From: Nemophila menziesii
Lineage: Eukaryota; Streptophyta; Magnoliopsida; Boraginales; Hydrophyllaceae
Length of the DNA: 64,000 bases
Direction: 5' to 3'
Assembly: GCA_029959085.1 (NCBI GenBank)
Contig: JARWIR010000042.1
Location: forward strand, 4,124,544-4,188,543
Shown here: piece after piece, positions 9,552 through 21,728 of the stretch
Position numbering within the stretch: position 1 is the first letter of the stretch
How the letters are laid out: each line of letters starts with the position of its first letter
The notes under the pieces: generated by a model
What the model saw: the letters and a program-made list of their open reading frames with translations, nothing else
Databases searched by the model: none
What the model was told of the DNA's origin: nothing
Translations under genes and position numbers: made by a program

Positions 9552-11094
9552 TGGTGGTCCTTTGTGTGTTCTAAAATAAATGCAAATGTGATTGAACCAC
9601 AACCGCAAGTGTACGGTTGTCCCAAGTAGTAATAATGATTCTAGGATCGTTCGCAGGGACGGTTTGGTTAACTACAATGTTTAACAAGTAATGAATGGTT
9701 GCACTTACGAAAACAAGTAAAGAAATAATGATTGATTTGGTTTTTGTATTAATTCTAATTAATGGAAGACTAATTGTAAAATGCAAATAAATAGTAAAAC
9801 GCAAATAAATAAGTGTAAAACGCAGTATGAGAAGGTAGCACTTGAGAACGCAAGGGATCCTCCTGATTCTATTTCATAACTTGTTCTGTTTAAGGGCTAA
9901 ATTGGTCAATTACAATGGTCGGGATTCTAAATTCTTTATACCCTCGTCAGGGTGGACTATAAGGCTATCCTAGAGTGTCACTAGTCCCGTCAGGGTAAAT
10001 ATGATCCACTTTTAGATGTTTAAGAATTTTACCTCATTGACCCTAAAATTAGCTAAGTTCGTCAGAATCACTAGCTTCTATTTTAGATTGAATAATTGGT
10101 TCCGTACCTAAACCCCATGTCAGGATGATCCACCCGCCACATATGTGGAATAGCCTAGATACTAACACTTGTTCTTAGTTCATGAATCTAAAAACAGTAA
10201 ATAATCCCAAATTATAGAAAAGAGTAAAAGTCCCAATCTAATTTAATTTAACAGAAACCCAAATTCAGGACATGAAATTCAATAGAATTGGGAATTACCC
10301 ATAAAGCATTCTCAAGCACTAAAATGTGTTTAGCTCATACTAACTAAAAAGAAAACTAAATTAATTGAAATGGAATTCATAATGTATTACATAATTAAAA
10401 TTAAAAGAAACCTAATTTCCGGAATTGGAATGACTGAGAACGGAGATATAGACCCTCTCCAGCTCTTGCAGCTTCTTCTTTCTTCCTTCTGTTGCTTTTC
10501 TCTGATGTTTAATCTTGTAAAAAGTAAATTGTGTGAAAAATAGAAGTCAAGAGATCCCTTTATAAGTGTAAAAACGGATTAGGGCTTGGACCTAAGAATA
10601 AAACACTAATTAAATGTCCAAGCCCAAAATCCCGTAACTGCTGATACACCTTCACTAAAACGGCTTTTCCCGCTTCGTTATGACTCCGATTGACTTGATT
10701 CCAGTTGCTAAAGTTCCGTAACTCGATAAGGAATGTTTTCTCTTCAAAGGTCAGCGGCTAAATCATCTCTTAAGCACCTTGAAATCAGCAATCTTTGGCC
10801 TGGAAAACAGATTTGCAGCACTAAAAACAATTCTTTCGGGATTTATCTTCAAGTCTTGACTCCATATCACGATCTTTGACTCTCTTCTCGGATTCCATTC
10901 CTAGCTAGTAATTAAAACCTACAAACTTTTCACTAAAACACACAAGATTACGCGCAAAAGTTTAATAAATCAAAATTACTAGAAATAAAATGGAAATTCC
11001 GGATTATCACATTTTTAACTCAAAAGTCTATTGAATAAACATAAAAAATGATGTCTCCCAAGGGTCGAAAATAAGAACAATTAGGGAGACATCA
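9552..11094 (-). mobile_element. Solo LTR (1.5-kb LTR family, copy D), TSD ACTAC
   Basis: A 1543-bp unit reads on the minus strand from TGATGTCTCCC to ...AGGACCACCA, so it has the TG...CA ends of an LTR. It is flanked by ACTAC at 9547-9551 and at 11095-11099, an exact 5-bp target duplication. It contains no coding region and no second LTR. Recombination between the two LTRs of a former full element is the usual origin of such a unit. Confidence 0.85.
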
Positions 11095-11610
11095 ACTACG
11101 CACTATATTATTAATAATACATGGATTATAAGTTCTAAAATCGCTAGCTTAAGGCACCGTCAACTATCAATTATCATTCTCTATCTTATATTTGGTGTCT
11201 CTAAAATCTTTTGCCCAAAGACAAGCTTTCAACATACCAAGTTCTTCAACTTCAAGTGCACTTCCAGTTTCAATTCTCCATGCATTACTTTTAATAACTT
11301 CTCCTTTGTTGTCCCTGACAGTAGAAGCAATAATAGATCAGTCTTTAGTATAGAAAGCATCACTATTAATTTTGTAGAGTTTACTAAGGGAGAAGACCAC
11401 TTACGATTTATATTAGTGTTTAACTGGTTTGGTAAGTATTTTTTCCCTTTTACAGGGCTAGATGTCATTGGGATTGATTTATCCCTCTAATTGATTGATT
11501 TCTTAATCTCTCCCTTCAGATACATAGTATCATCATTAGGTGGATTAATTTCACTCCTCAAATTATTATAATCATCCTTGGAGAGGGTTTTTAACTGTTC
11601 ATCCCACAGG

Positions 11611-12079
11611 CTATGCTGTAGATCTTGGTTTTAATGCCTTGGCGGTCGACCGGGGCCTAGCGCCTAGGCGGGATTACACGGGGCCTGGGCGAAATTATAC
11701 GATTTTGAATCCCGCTATGTAATTTTATATATTTAGTAATATATATGTAGTAATTATAGCAGTTTTAACTATTTAAGTCATAAAATTTATCTAACAACAA
11801 TATAGTAAATATAAACATACTAAAAATTGAGTTATAATATCAATTAAAGAATTCTCGAGAATAATAAAAATAACAAGAAGGCTTATGCGGTCATGTTTTG
11901 CAATTAATCGGCGCCTAGGCGGTGATTATTAGCCATTAATAGGTGCCTAGACGAGCTAGGCGCCTATTCCACGACGACTAAGGCGCTAGACAAAAACGCC
12001 TAGAATTTTAACTAGGAGTAAGCGGCTGAGGGGGGAGTTGATGCCTAGGCGCGCCTAGGCGGGGAGATCTATAACATAG
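11611..12079. mobile_element. CCTAGGCG-rich MITE, copy 1
   Basis: A 469-bp element with inverted ends CTATGCTGTAGATCT and CTATGTTATAGATCT (as reverse complement). Flanks are CCCACAGG on the left and CCCACAAGG on the right, an 8-9-bp target duplication with one indel. Both subterminal regions are packed with GCGCCTAGGC palindromes (11645-11690 and 11905-12060), and the middle is AT-rich. It is non-coding. Target size and structure fit a hAT-like or Mutator-like MITE; the superfamily cannot be settled by eye. An inverted second copy lies at 30436-30897. Confidence 0.75.
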
Positions 12080-12487
12080 CCCACAAGGTCAAAGCTTTAT
12101 TTACGGTATTTATAGGGTCAGGTAGGATACTTTTAAAAACATAAGTATTTCTTTCCTTCCGAATCTTCCATGCCTAAATACATGCCAATTCTGTTAAAAA
12201 CTTTCCTTTCCCATAGTTTCTTCCACAAGTTTATTCACTTTGGCCATCCAAATATCTACTTTAGAGTAGCTATGGTTGCTAGTTATTAAACCTAGTGGAG
12301 AAGTTAACTAAACGGCTCTAGCCTAAGGGAAATTAAAGAGGATATGCTCAATAGTTTCCACTTTATTCTTACATATAGTACAAAACTTAGTATCACTACA
12401 TTTTTTCATATACAAATTTTCATATACAAATTTTCATTAGTAGGTAGCACATTTTGTATAGCTTTCCAAATAGAATTATTGACTTTA

Positions 12488-12507
12488 GGGGGGGGGGGGG
12501 GGGGGGG
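12488..12507 (+). repeat. G homopolymer (20 G)
   Basis: Twenty consecutive guanines inside the zf-RVT region of the LINE relic. A run this long is prone to slippage and assembly or sequencing error, so its length should be treated with caution. Confidence 0.9.
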
Positions 12508-12739
12508 TTCCATCTTCCACACTGTTTTCCATACTTCTGGACCAGTGATATGGGAAGATGAGGAAGATAATTGTCTTTAGCTGCCTCTTTGTTAAGATTT
12601 TCTTGTTTAAGGTGTTGATAAGCTTTTTCAACCAAATATATGACATCATTACTCAAGGTCTAGTAAAATGTATCATTAGAACAAATAAGTGGTATAAAAG
12701 TTTAAATAAACAAGTTCTCATAACCAAATATATGCCATC

Positions 12740-13620
12740 ATTACTCAAGGACTAAATAAGAACTATCTTCTGGTTTGCATATCTTAGGATAGTCTTGCTT
12801 CCAGTGACCTTTTGAGTCTTCACTTTCCTTTGGGCCGATCTTTGAGAGCTCTCTTCTTGCTCCCTTTCTTCTTTTTATTTCGAACATTACTTTTGTCGAA
12901 ATACTTCTTCCCCTTCTTGGATAAACCATTTACATTATTTATTTGTTCAAAACCTTGAGGTTTGAACCAAGTGGAATAAGCCTTACTTTTTGGTGTTATG
13001 ATGACTTCAGTTTTCTGTAATTTCCTTATCAGTCTTAGGAATTTCATCTTAATTTTTTAAGTTATTGTTAAGCTTGAACTGTCCAAAATAAAGAGACATT
13101 GACTTCAGTATCACATCAATCTTGCTTCCTTCAACTATTTTTGCGCCAAGTATCGTAGTAGTGTTGAAGTCATTAATTATATTGAGAGCATTCTCTCTTA
13201 CTGATTTTCCTTCAATCATCTTGGCATTCATCATGTTATAAAAGCATATTATTTTGCAGGTATGTTCTTGTCTGCGAATATTCTTCAGATAAAAGAAATC
13301 AACTCTTTGGCATTATCCAATACCTCTACTTTGAGCACCTTACAGCTTGAGGCCATGATATATCACTTGGCCATACCATTAGCCTTATCTCGATCAGCTT
13401 GCCCTGTTCTTATAGAAAGAGTGGGGGAATTTTGTTCTTCATGTGCTGGCGTAGGATCCCTTAAAACTAACTTCAAATATACCAAAACGAGAACTATGTT
13501 CAAGTTCTTTTTCCAGTCCACAAAGTTTGCTACAGCTAGCTTATTCCTTTTACGAATATCGGCAAGAGGGCTTAAGGACGACATTGATGTATGTTGATAC
13601 ATATATATTAGTGTGGGTAA
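12740..13620 (-). pseudogene. Ty1/copia gag relic
   Basis: The minus strand from 13602 reads 'LAVANFVDWKKNLNIVL' (Trp codon at 13513-13515), which matches the 'L.G.NY.DWKRNL.IVL' signature at the start of many plant copia Gag proteins. The following 'AHEEQ..PTL' and 'WYIMASSCKVLKVE' continue the Gag-like pattern, and a lysine-rich segment lies at 12820-13040. There are several stops and frame changes. No protease, integrase or RT follows before the LINE relic at 12740, so this is a truncated fragment. Confidence 0.6.
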
Positions 13621-15602
13621 AGTTTAATGTTATGTATATAATGCTAGAATATAACTAAGAGACTATTCTTGCATTGGTTCGACACTATGTGTCAACTACT
13701 ATCTTATCAGACTTAAGGTAACAATTGTCTTATTAATCTGATTCATATTACAACATGGGTCCTACCGCATGTAGTAGAACAGATAAACTCTTTAGATTAA
13801 GGTCTTATTAACCATTTATCATGACACAAAGCCCCAGAGTTGATATAAGAGACCGATTAGGGTTTGACTTCTTAGAACTCTAAGGACCCTCGAGGGTCAA
13901 ACCCTCTGGTGAGTTGAGTGGGTACCATTCTCTTATGAGCCTCCTTTGATATACTTAGTTTTAGAACTCCAACATGGTTTCAGTAGTTCTGACCTATACC
14001 CTATAGTGCGTCTTAGTGTTGAACTCCGACATGGGCCTGGCCATTCGTACTACCAATATATGTGAGTCGTCATTTTTAGACCGTCTTGTTTAAATAAACT
14101 TAATTTCTAAGGAAAACTATTTTAAACAAGAGTCAAGCTATGGGAAGTATTGGGATGTTTTAACCTATGATTGACGGTTTCTACTAGACCATTTTAATCA
14201 TTATACTATACCACACAATCTATGTAAAACAATTATGATCAAATCGGTGTCTCTAGAAATGTCAATCAGACTAGATATTTCTAGAATATACCTATAGTTT
14301 CTATCTAATTTCACTTAGAAAATTCTTGTGATCTACATTTAAACGACTAACATTTAATCCTCTTCAGTTTCTTCTAAGTCAATTTTAATGAAACTATTCT
14401 TTAAATGGATTAGTTATTAAGTCTTATTATCTTAAGTGCTCCTAGGATGTACTAAGGTCAAACTTGATCCTAATCATAGAGGTTTCTATTTCTAATGTGA
14501 TCGCGAACATAAGCATACATCTAACGCACATTAGACATGTTCACAGTCCTATGCATACATCTAGTGCACCTCACACACATACATAGATCCACATGCAAAA
14601 ATAGAAAAAATGCAAGTAAGATCATAAACTAGGTCATGGATGATGATGTGCTATCTCCGTGTCAATTCCGAGGTTTCCTAAATTTTAGGAAAATCTAGGT
14701 CCCGGCCCTCGAACTTATCAAAACTACCCGTTGATCCTTGTACTCCTTGAATCTGAGTTTCGACCCCTTAGGATTTAGGTTTTACCTATTTGCCCCAATA
14801 TCTTTTTTTTTCAAAAGGACCTCAAATGTTTTTAAGAATCTACACTTCGACAAATTTTAGAATTTTCAATTTAAACCTTGATTTTTGTAACGACAAATCA
14901 ACCCCAATTATTTAAAAACATTAAAATTTCATCCTAAAATATTAGGAATTGCAAATTTTAAAATATTTTTTGATTTTTTTATCAAAAAATATTTATAGTC
15001 TTTTAATTTATAATAGTAACAAATAATATTAAAAAAAATGCCAAGGCATATCTAAATAAAATCAGATATCTCAAATTTTTTAAAATTTCCTTTAAAAAAT
15101 ATTAAATAATATAGACTTAAGACTGAAGTTAACTCAAACTTGTATTGTCTTAACCCAAATCCCTAGAATCAAGGAATTTATCATCATCCAGAACTCCACG
15201 AATCTTGCAAGCTCACCATTGATGGATGTTTGAGAGTTGAAACTTGCTGGATTCGAACCCCATGCTGGGGTTAAGCCTACCCTAGCCGTCGACTAGTGTT
15301 GGACCGAACTCGCTTGGTCCACTGTACTGTGTTTTTCATACTACTTTATAGTTTTGTATTTTTTTACTAAAAAAATAGCTAACCAAAATTAAATCTAAAG
15401 CTGAAAAATGAATTTTTACAACTTTCGAAAAAATTCCTATACAAAATTTTCTATTGGAATTTAAATCGCAAAAAAAATAATTAGCACAAATCGTCATATA
15501 GAAAAATTATACAAAAATAAATAATAAAAACCATCACATGATATAAAGTAATATATTGCCATCATCCATAACTATGTTGCAAAACAGTTATTAGTAAAAC
15601 AA
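13621..15602. other. Gene-free region, probably non-coding retroelement sequence
   Basis: I see no open frame with recognisable content. The part up to about 14100 has moderate GC and looks like retrotransposon leader sequence. The remainder is AT-rich. It lies between a minus-strand copia gag relic and a minus-strand primer-binding-site-like motif at about 15716-15728, so it may be the untranslated leader of that element. Confidence 0.35.
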
Positions 15603-15996
15603 CAATTTAAACATAAAAAAATGAAAATAAATTTAAATCTTTTCTTTTAATTACCACATAAATTTTGAGCCTTGATTTTTTAAATATTTAAAATTATAAA
15701 TATAATTAAGTCAAGACTCTGATACCATTTGATGGATTTGGAATAGAGAACTAGGCATGATAAACAAAAAGATTATCATAGGTAAATTATTAAACCTAAC
15801 AATTTAAACATAAAAAATGAAAATAAATTTAAATCTTTTCTTTTAATTACCACATAAATTTTGAGTCTTGATTTTTTAAATATTTAAAATTATAAATATA
15901 ATTAAGTCAAGACTCTGATGCCATTTAATGGAGTTGGAACAGAGAACTAGGCATGATAAACAAAAAAATTATCATAGGAAAATTATTAAATCTATC
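15603..15996. repeat. 197-bp tandem duplication carrying a copia PBS-like motif
   Basis: Two adjacent copies (15603-15799 and 15800-15996) begin CAATTTAAACATAAAAAA and differ by only about ten substitutions or small indels. Each contains GACTCTGATACCA or a one-base variant (about 15716 and 15913), the reverse complement of the TGGTATCAGAGTC primer-binding site for initiator tRNA-Met. It is followed by TGATGGATTTGG, a plausible LTR edge for a minus-strand copia element. The duplication therefore spans the LTR/PBS border. Confidence 0.75.
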
Positions 15997-18900
15997 CTAA
16001 AATTATCAGATTATTATTTTTATCAAAAAATTAATTCTTGACATTCAAATATAGTTTAGAAAAATCCTATAATTATACATACATTCCTATCATTTTAAGT
16101 AAAGTGGTAGTAATGATTCATTTGAAAATTTACCAGTTGGTAATCTTTTTTCACCAACTGATTGTAGTTAAAAATTGAGGAAGAACAACTACCGAACCTT
16201 AAGGTTCCCGCTATAATTTACTTCTGAATTTTCTTGATCTTCCCCTCTAATCAATTATTAATATGAAATATGCTGAGAGTGGGCTCGTTAATTGTGTATA
16301 TTACATTTTTTGAAAGTTTTAATGTCAAAGGGTAAGAATTAAAAAATTAGAAAACCCCAATTTCTTTCCCATGCTGGTTTTGACAATATCGGTTGTAGAA
16401 GTGAGGAATTCAAGTTTTTCTTCTGTTGTATAGTGTGTGATTAAGTCCAATAATTTTTTATTAGTCTTTATCTCTAAGAATCAAATCTAAGATTTTAAAC
16501 CAATAAGAAAAAAATAGAATGACTCTCTATACTTTTCTTCCACACAACTTATTTAATTAATAATAATATTAATTATTTATTAATCTTTATATTATTTTTA
16601 TTTATCAAGTATCAAATAAATATTTATAAAATAAGATAATAATAAATAATATTAATTTTTTCTTTTAAATATCAATCTATTTAAAATAAAAAATAATATA
16701 AAATATTATTTTCCTTAAATCTGTTTTATTTCATTCGTAATCTATTTGTGGCAACCCTACTAAAATTATAGTATTAGAAATTAACTTAGCTTATAGAAGA
16801 GAAACCAAAAGACATATTTACCCTTGACTTTTCAGTATATTAGGATAAAGTTATTATCCAACCAAAAAGTCATTGTAACTGTTCCACTATGGAAGTATGA
16901 CTGAAACCCAATGGGCAAATACCGTATTTACAGAGGGTCGACTTTAAATGATTCTTGTCCTCGACCTACCAAGTTAAAATTGACCAGATGACCCATCTAG
17001 TATTCTACTAGTAGACTTATGAGTCTACGTCATGTATATCATGAAAATCATATCCAAATCACCTTTATTATTAACTTGATCTAAAGTAACAACTTGAAAT
17101 AACACCAAAATATGTTACACCAATATTACTAGATCAGGGTTCAGTTAATCAATACAACCCTATATGAAGTGGATATCACTTACATTCTATTTTGTGTGTA
17201 TATATTGTGATCAGTTAAGTAGTAAACCCAACATAAAATATAAAGTCATGATAGACTCGCACACATAGTATATTAAAGTATACTAACTTAACATGATCAT
17301 TGGACCAAACTCAAGATTAAGAGTATCTAACTAGTTCAGATATGAGTGGCTCGTAATAGTTTGTTTTTCTTGACCAATTCAGATATGAGTGGATCGTAAC
17401 TAATTTGTTTCATTAAGATTTTAAACAAAGTCTGCATCATTCAGCCGCTGCCTCTTAACATAATAAGTCATATTCAGCTGTTTATTCAACATTCAATACT
17501 TATCACTCAAAAAATAAACAACACCCCAAGTCTCTTCTACACATATCCAAATGTACTGGTGAGTTTGACCACGGTGATGAATACTCCGGTGATCGTAGGG
17601 ATTCCACTTACTATTATGGTCAACCTCTACCATAAACTCCTCACGATCAAAGTGCCAAATAGTGATTACTTGGTCAAGAAGTATTTATGATGTGAGTATC
17701 TTGAGGAACTAACCTACGACAGGTGCGCCGCCTCCTAACAACCTGTCGGGTCCTTACACTTCGAACATCGATTAACTTTATACTATAACATTACATATGA
17801 TTACCGTCTTAGACATAATAACCTTATTACCTACTTGTATTTGTACATGCATCTAAAAATAAATTTGTATAATAGCAACATATATCACTAATTACAATCT
17901 TCTAAGATCTTACTCCAAGCTAGAATAAGGCTTCAACGATTGTGATGCGGGGTGGTCTTTCCGTTAGTGCCCAAAAAGGTGTATCCATGACTTGAACATT
18001 TAGACCATCAGAATAGTTGTGATAGCATTCTTATGCATGTGCATGGTTACCCTAAATAGTAATCGTAACTTTTTTCTTTTGGAATTTACAGTAAGATGAT
18101 AAGTAAAAACCACTGCTCGTATCTTGTTCAAGGTCTACCAACTGATAATTTTGTGATAAGCCGATCTACAATTTGCATGTATAAATATGGCTTGATGCGT
18201 ATGTATCATTTTGGCGCCCCGATTACGAGTGATAAATTCACATAACTTCTAGGATGGAATTCCTCTCTACTGAAACTTTTGATAATATCCATATAGGTCG
18301 TATGTCCGCCGATGACATGTTGAGATGATCAAAAGTCTTAGAAAACAAAAGAACCATTGAGCTTCCTATGTGGATTAACATTTGGTTGGCCAACGAGTTG
18401 CTAATAAAACTGAGTTTACAAGGGTGTCATCATGAGGATGTATGCGGTTTTTAACATCCACTAAACTATATGTCATATTTTCCTCATTATGAGTAGTGAC
18501 TTATGTGATGGGATTCTGAGTGTCCTTAACATATCATCTTTGTCTTAATATGACAATGTCGATAGAAATTATACCCGATATGAAGTTATATATTGAAATA
18601 CTCATGCCCTAGGTTTAGTTTGTAGCATCGTTCATTTTGGGATTGTTGACTGTTGGCCTTCATCCATATATACCCTTTTCTTGTACAGTAAACCGTGGAC
18701 TAGAGGGGAAGACTCAGTCTGATAATCACCCTTGGTGCTAGGGAAGGTAAGTTACCAAGATCTTTGAGCCACCAAATATCTATTACAAGGTCTTGCAAGT
18801 ATTGGTAAGATATCCATTACCTTTTTGGTACTGGAAGACCTATCAATGTGCTTTATTTACATGTTTTGGTCAAGTCAAGGTATCATATTAAACTATATGC

Positions 18901-19536
18901 TTAGACTTTCCCAGGTTTCATACAATATTACATAATTTGTGGCACGGTCCGAGTATAATCTTGATGGTTGATGTCCATTTGGCAGAAATATTTACTATTA
19001 CGTGTGGATTTAGTAAATGGATTAATATATTTTCCCATGTGGCAGCACCGAATAATCGAAACTTCGTGTATTTTTCATCCACAAATTACTAGCAGAGATG
19101 CAAGCACTTTTAAATTCCATACATTATATTTAGCGCATGATTTTGCACGAGCATACGTCAAAGAGCACGATGGTGTATTTTTTCAGCAAAGAACTATTGG
19201 GTTATTTAGGGAAAAACCAACTGTCTAGGTCAAGCTTACACATACGACAGTTTTAATAACAAATTAGGTATGAATAGAGTTACATGGTAATTTAGAGGCA
19301 TACATGTATCTTCCTTCTGTAGTTTTAATGGGGCTTGTTTGGCGAAATCAACTATTTATGCAAAGTTACACGTGTTGCAAATTTAACTTAAAATGGCAAG
19401 ATGTACGAGATTTTTAGGTAGTGTATAGGGCTAAGCATAATTTTAACAAAACCGAAAACCGACCCGAATTTTAGTCAAACCGAACTAAAAACAAGGGTAA
19501 TATTACCTTGGCCACCTTTACCCTCCGGGTTACCTA
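15997..19536. other. Gene-free AT-rich region
   Basis: There is no recognisable coding region. A short direct duplication, TTCAGATATGAGTGG, occurs at about 17336 and 17379. Parts of 16790-17760 have LTR/leader-like composition in the orientation of the PBS-like motif at 15716, but I could not find a matching LTR pair or target duplication. An 86-codon open stretch near 18968-19228 resembles nothing I know. Confidence 0.35.
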
Positions 19537-20450
19537 TGAAAGTCTATATACGTCCTAGAAGGGGGGTTGAATAGGACTATGGAAATTAATCGGCTAATTT
19601 TATTTCAAGTAAATAAAATTAAAGGCTAATTTAAATCCTATTGCTTTAGTAAACTAGATAGTTATAAACTAGATAATACTAAGAGACGGTATAAGTAAAC
19701 TATTCATGTAAGCATTATATCAAGCATATAGAGTGCGGAAAATAAATAGTGTAGGGATAGAAAGATACATAACGATATATAGTGGTTCGGTTTCCCTACA
19801 TCCACTACCTAAGGAGTCCCCCTTAGGATTTGCAAGATTCTTAATATAATCTTCGTATCTCTTCAACCCGGGTGAGATTACAAACCCTTTACAACCACTT
19901 CACAACCTTGAAGCAAACCACTTGTGTTATCACAAACACAAGGAACCAAGTATACTAACTATACTCACAATACTCTCTTAATATAATATAAGGGTAAGAA
20001 TTAAGAGGAAATAAAAGTGTTTAAGTGGTGATACAATGTTTGTAGCTAGACTCTTTAATGCGTAGATATAACTATGTAGCTTAAATGTGTAGATATGACT
20101 TGAATGCTCTTTGAAAACCTTCTTAAATGATAACAATAATAACTCTTGAGATTGGTAGATGGAAGGTGTAAGTTGTGCCTTCAATGAGCTATTATTTGTA
20201 GCTGAAATAAGCCCTCAACGGTCAAAAGCCATGTGTCTAACGGATAGATTTAACACCCAACGGTTATATGCCTTTTGTTTTGTTCTTTTGCTGAAGAAAC
20301 CCTTACCTGCGGTGCACCGCGGGGTTGGTCCGGTGTACCGCATGAACTCTCGCTTATTTCGGTTTTCCTTATTGCGGGCTATCCATGGTCCGTGGTGTAG
20401 TCCGTGGTATAGCCAGTGCCACTGCGGTGTACCGCACTGAACGCACCCAT
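19537..20450 (-). mobile_element. Diverged LTR relic related to the copia element at 24070-29816
   Basis: Reverse-complemented, this stretch aligns with the 3' half of the 1609-bp LTRs. It starts TGAAAGTC...CCTAGAAGGGGGG (LTR end), then has the 'agtggttcggtttccctaca' region, the 'acaacc' repeats and GCGGTGCACCGC/GCGGTGTACCGC motifs (20310-20440). It is clearly older than the two near-identical LTRs, and its outer edge beyond about 20450 is lost. No PBS adjoins 19537, so it is a solo or 3' LTR fragment. Confidence 0.65.
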
Positions 20451-20691
20451 ACACTAAAAAGGCTCAAGTTTAAGGTTTATATGGATATTAAATTTTTTAC
20501 TAAAAAGGCTATATTACTAGGAGTTTTAGAAAACATTTTTAAGTATCAAAACATGAATATTTATAACTCGTAAAATAATTTTAGTTAAAGAATGATTTGT
20601 CGAATATTTTTAGGTATATTAAGACCGATTCGCTAGAACTGCATGCGCTAGTAAATCACGATGTAAGCTTTACGAGTCGATCCAGTAGGAT

Positions 20692-21165
20692 CAGGGGCGG
20701 AGCCAGGAATTTTCGTTAGGGGGGGCCAAGGGGGTTCGGGGGCAACGCCCCCGAAATTTTTTTTTTTCCACTATTTGCACTAAAAGTTTAAGTATTATGC
20801 AAAAATTGCAAAATAGGTTTTATAATATGGAAAATTGTATTAAAAGTCTCTATATTGTGTAAAGATTGCAATATAAGTCATTGATATTAATTTTTCTAAT
20901 TAATTATGCTATAAGTTTCGTTTTTTAATATAAAATAGTATATATTTTGTTATAAAAAAATAAAAATTCTTATTAATAAAATAATTTAAAGTTTAATAAA
21001 ATAAATTTTATAAGTTAGGGGGGGCCAAATGGAGATATTTAAAAAATTTAGGGGTTATTTACTTATAAATTTTTTTTTTTTTTTTAAAGATAGTTATAAT
21101 TTTTTTTTTTTGAAAAATCAGGGGGGGCCATGGACCCCCCCACATAACCCATGGCTCCGCCCCTG
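20692..21165 (+). mobile_element. hAT-type MITE (GGGGCGGAGCC family), TSD AGTAGGAT
   Basis: A 474-bp element has perfect 14-bp terminal inverted repeats (CAGGGGCGGAGCCA) and an exact 8-bp target duplication AGTAGGAT at 20684-20691 and 21166-21173, the size made by hAT transposases. Subterminal G/C homopolymer blocks flank an AT-rich core. It is non-coding and lies about 560 bp upstream of the RCI2 start at 21729. Confidence 0.9.
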
Positions 21166-21430
21166 AGTAGGATGCTACGAAAATATGGAGAAATCCATGG
21201 ACGAAACGTGAGTTACGATTTCTATCATATTATAGAAAAGTGAATACTTGTACTGATTTGTTGGTACGGGAGGGCGCAAAGTGAGTAGATGTATATGTGC
21301 AATTTGAAGATTCGTAAAAGATCATTAGAGATAAGAGTGATTGAAATACCCCTAGTGTAATTTAAGTCATCAAACAAGAGTCTTAAAAGGATTTTCTTAC
21401 TATTTGTGGTATTAATTATATGTATGAAAA

Positions 21431-21548
21431 CCAGTTGGATTAGCTCAACTGGTTAGGGCCTTGCTATTTCTTCATTATTTAAAAAAGGTATTCTGTGGAA
21501 TTAGTCGTGAAGCACGCAACCTGGTCTGAACAACCCACGTAAAAAAAA
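21431..21548 (+). mobile_element. tRNA-derived SINE, short copy, 17-bp TSD
   Basis: A box-A-like sequence, GGATTAGCTCAACTGGTTAGG, begins near 21437, and the 3' end is CCCACGT plus an A-run. It is flanked by AATTATATGTATGAAAA (21414-21430) and AATTATATATATGAAAA (21549-21565), 16 of 17 identical. The box B region is deleted or decayed compared with the longer copy at 23566-23771. It lies about 180 bp upstream of the RCI2 ATG. Confidence 0.8.
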
Positions 21549-21728
21549 AATTATATATATGAAAAAAATAAAAGCAAAAATACTAATATTCTCAAAACAA
21601 GCAACAAAATATCTATTAAACGGTCAACACGTGAATGAGCTGTCTTATCTTTAAATCATAGATCAAAATCTTTCTTTTCCAACCTCCACAAATACTTGCA
21701 CATTCACCCAAAAACTGAGAGTGAAAAT

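Larger units (their letters stand above)
11100..12740 (-). pseudogene. LINE relic: zf-RVT and RNase H, split by a MITE
   Basis: On the minus strand 12342-12480 reads 'GKLYKMCYLLMKI' in one frame and 'SDTKFCTICKNKVETIEHILF' in another, the zf-RVT domain with its C-x2-C core. The RNase H-like domain follows at 11190-11440: 'KINSDAFYTKD', 'ASTVRDNKGEVIKS', 'EVEELGMLKACLWAKD'. Stops and frame changes are frequent. The MITE at 11611-12079 lies between the two domains. A 20-base G-run at 12488-12507 lies within it. Confidence 0.65.

Noticed and set aside
18968..19228. 86-codon open frame in the gene-free region
   Set aside because: No domain, no neighbouring exon signals, and comparable stretches are expected by chance in several kilobases.
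21431..21548. tRNA gene
   Set aside because: A box-A-like sequence is present, but there is no cloverleaf, no proper box B and no acceptor stem; long target duplications and an A-run identify a SINE.
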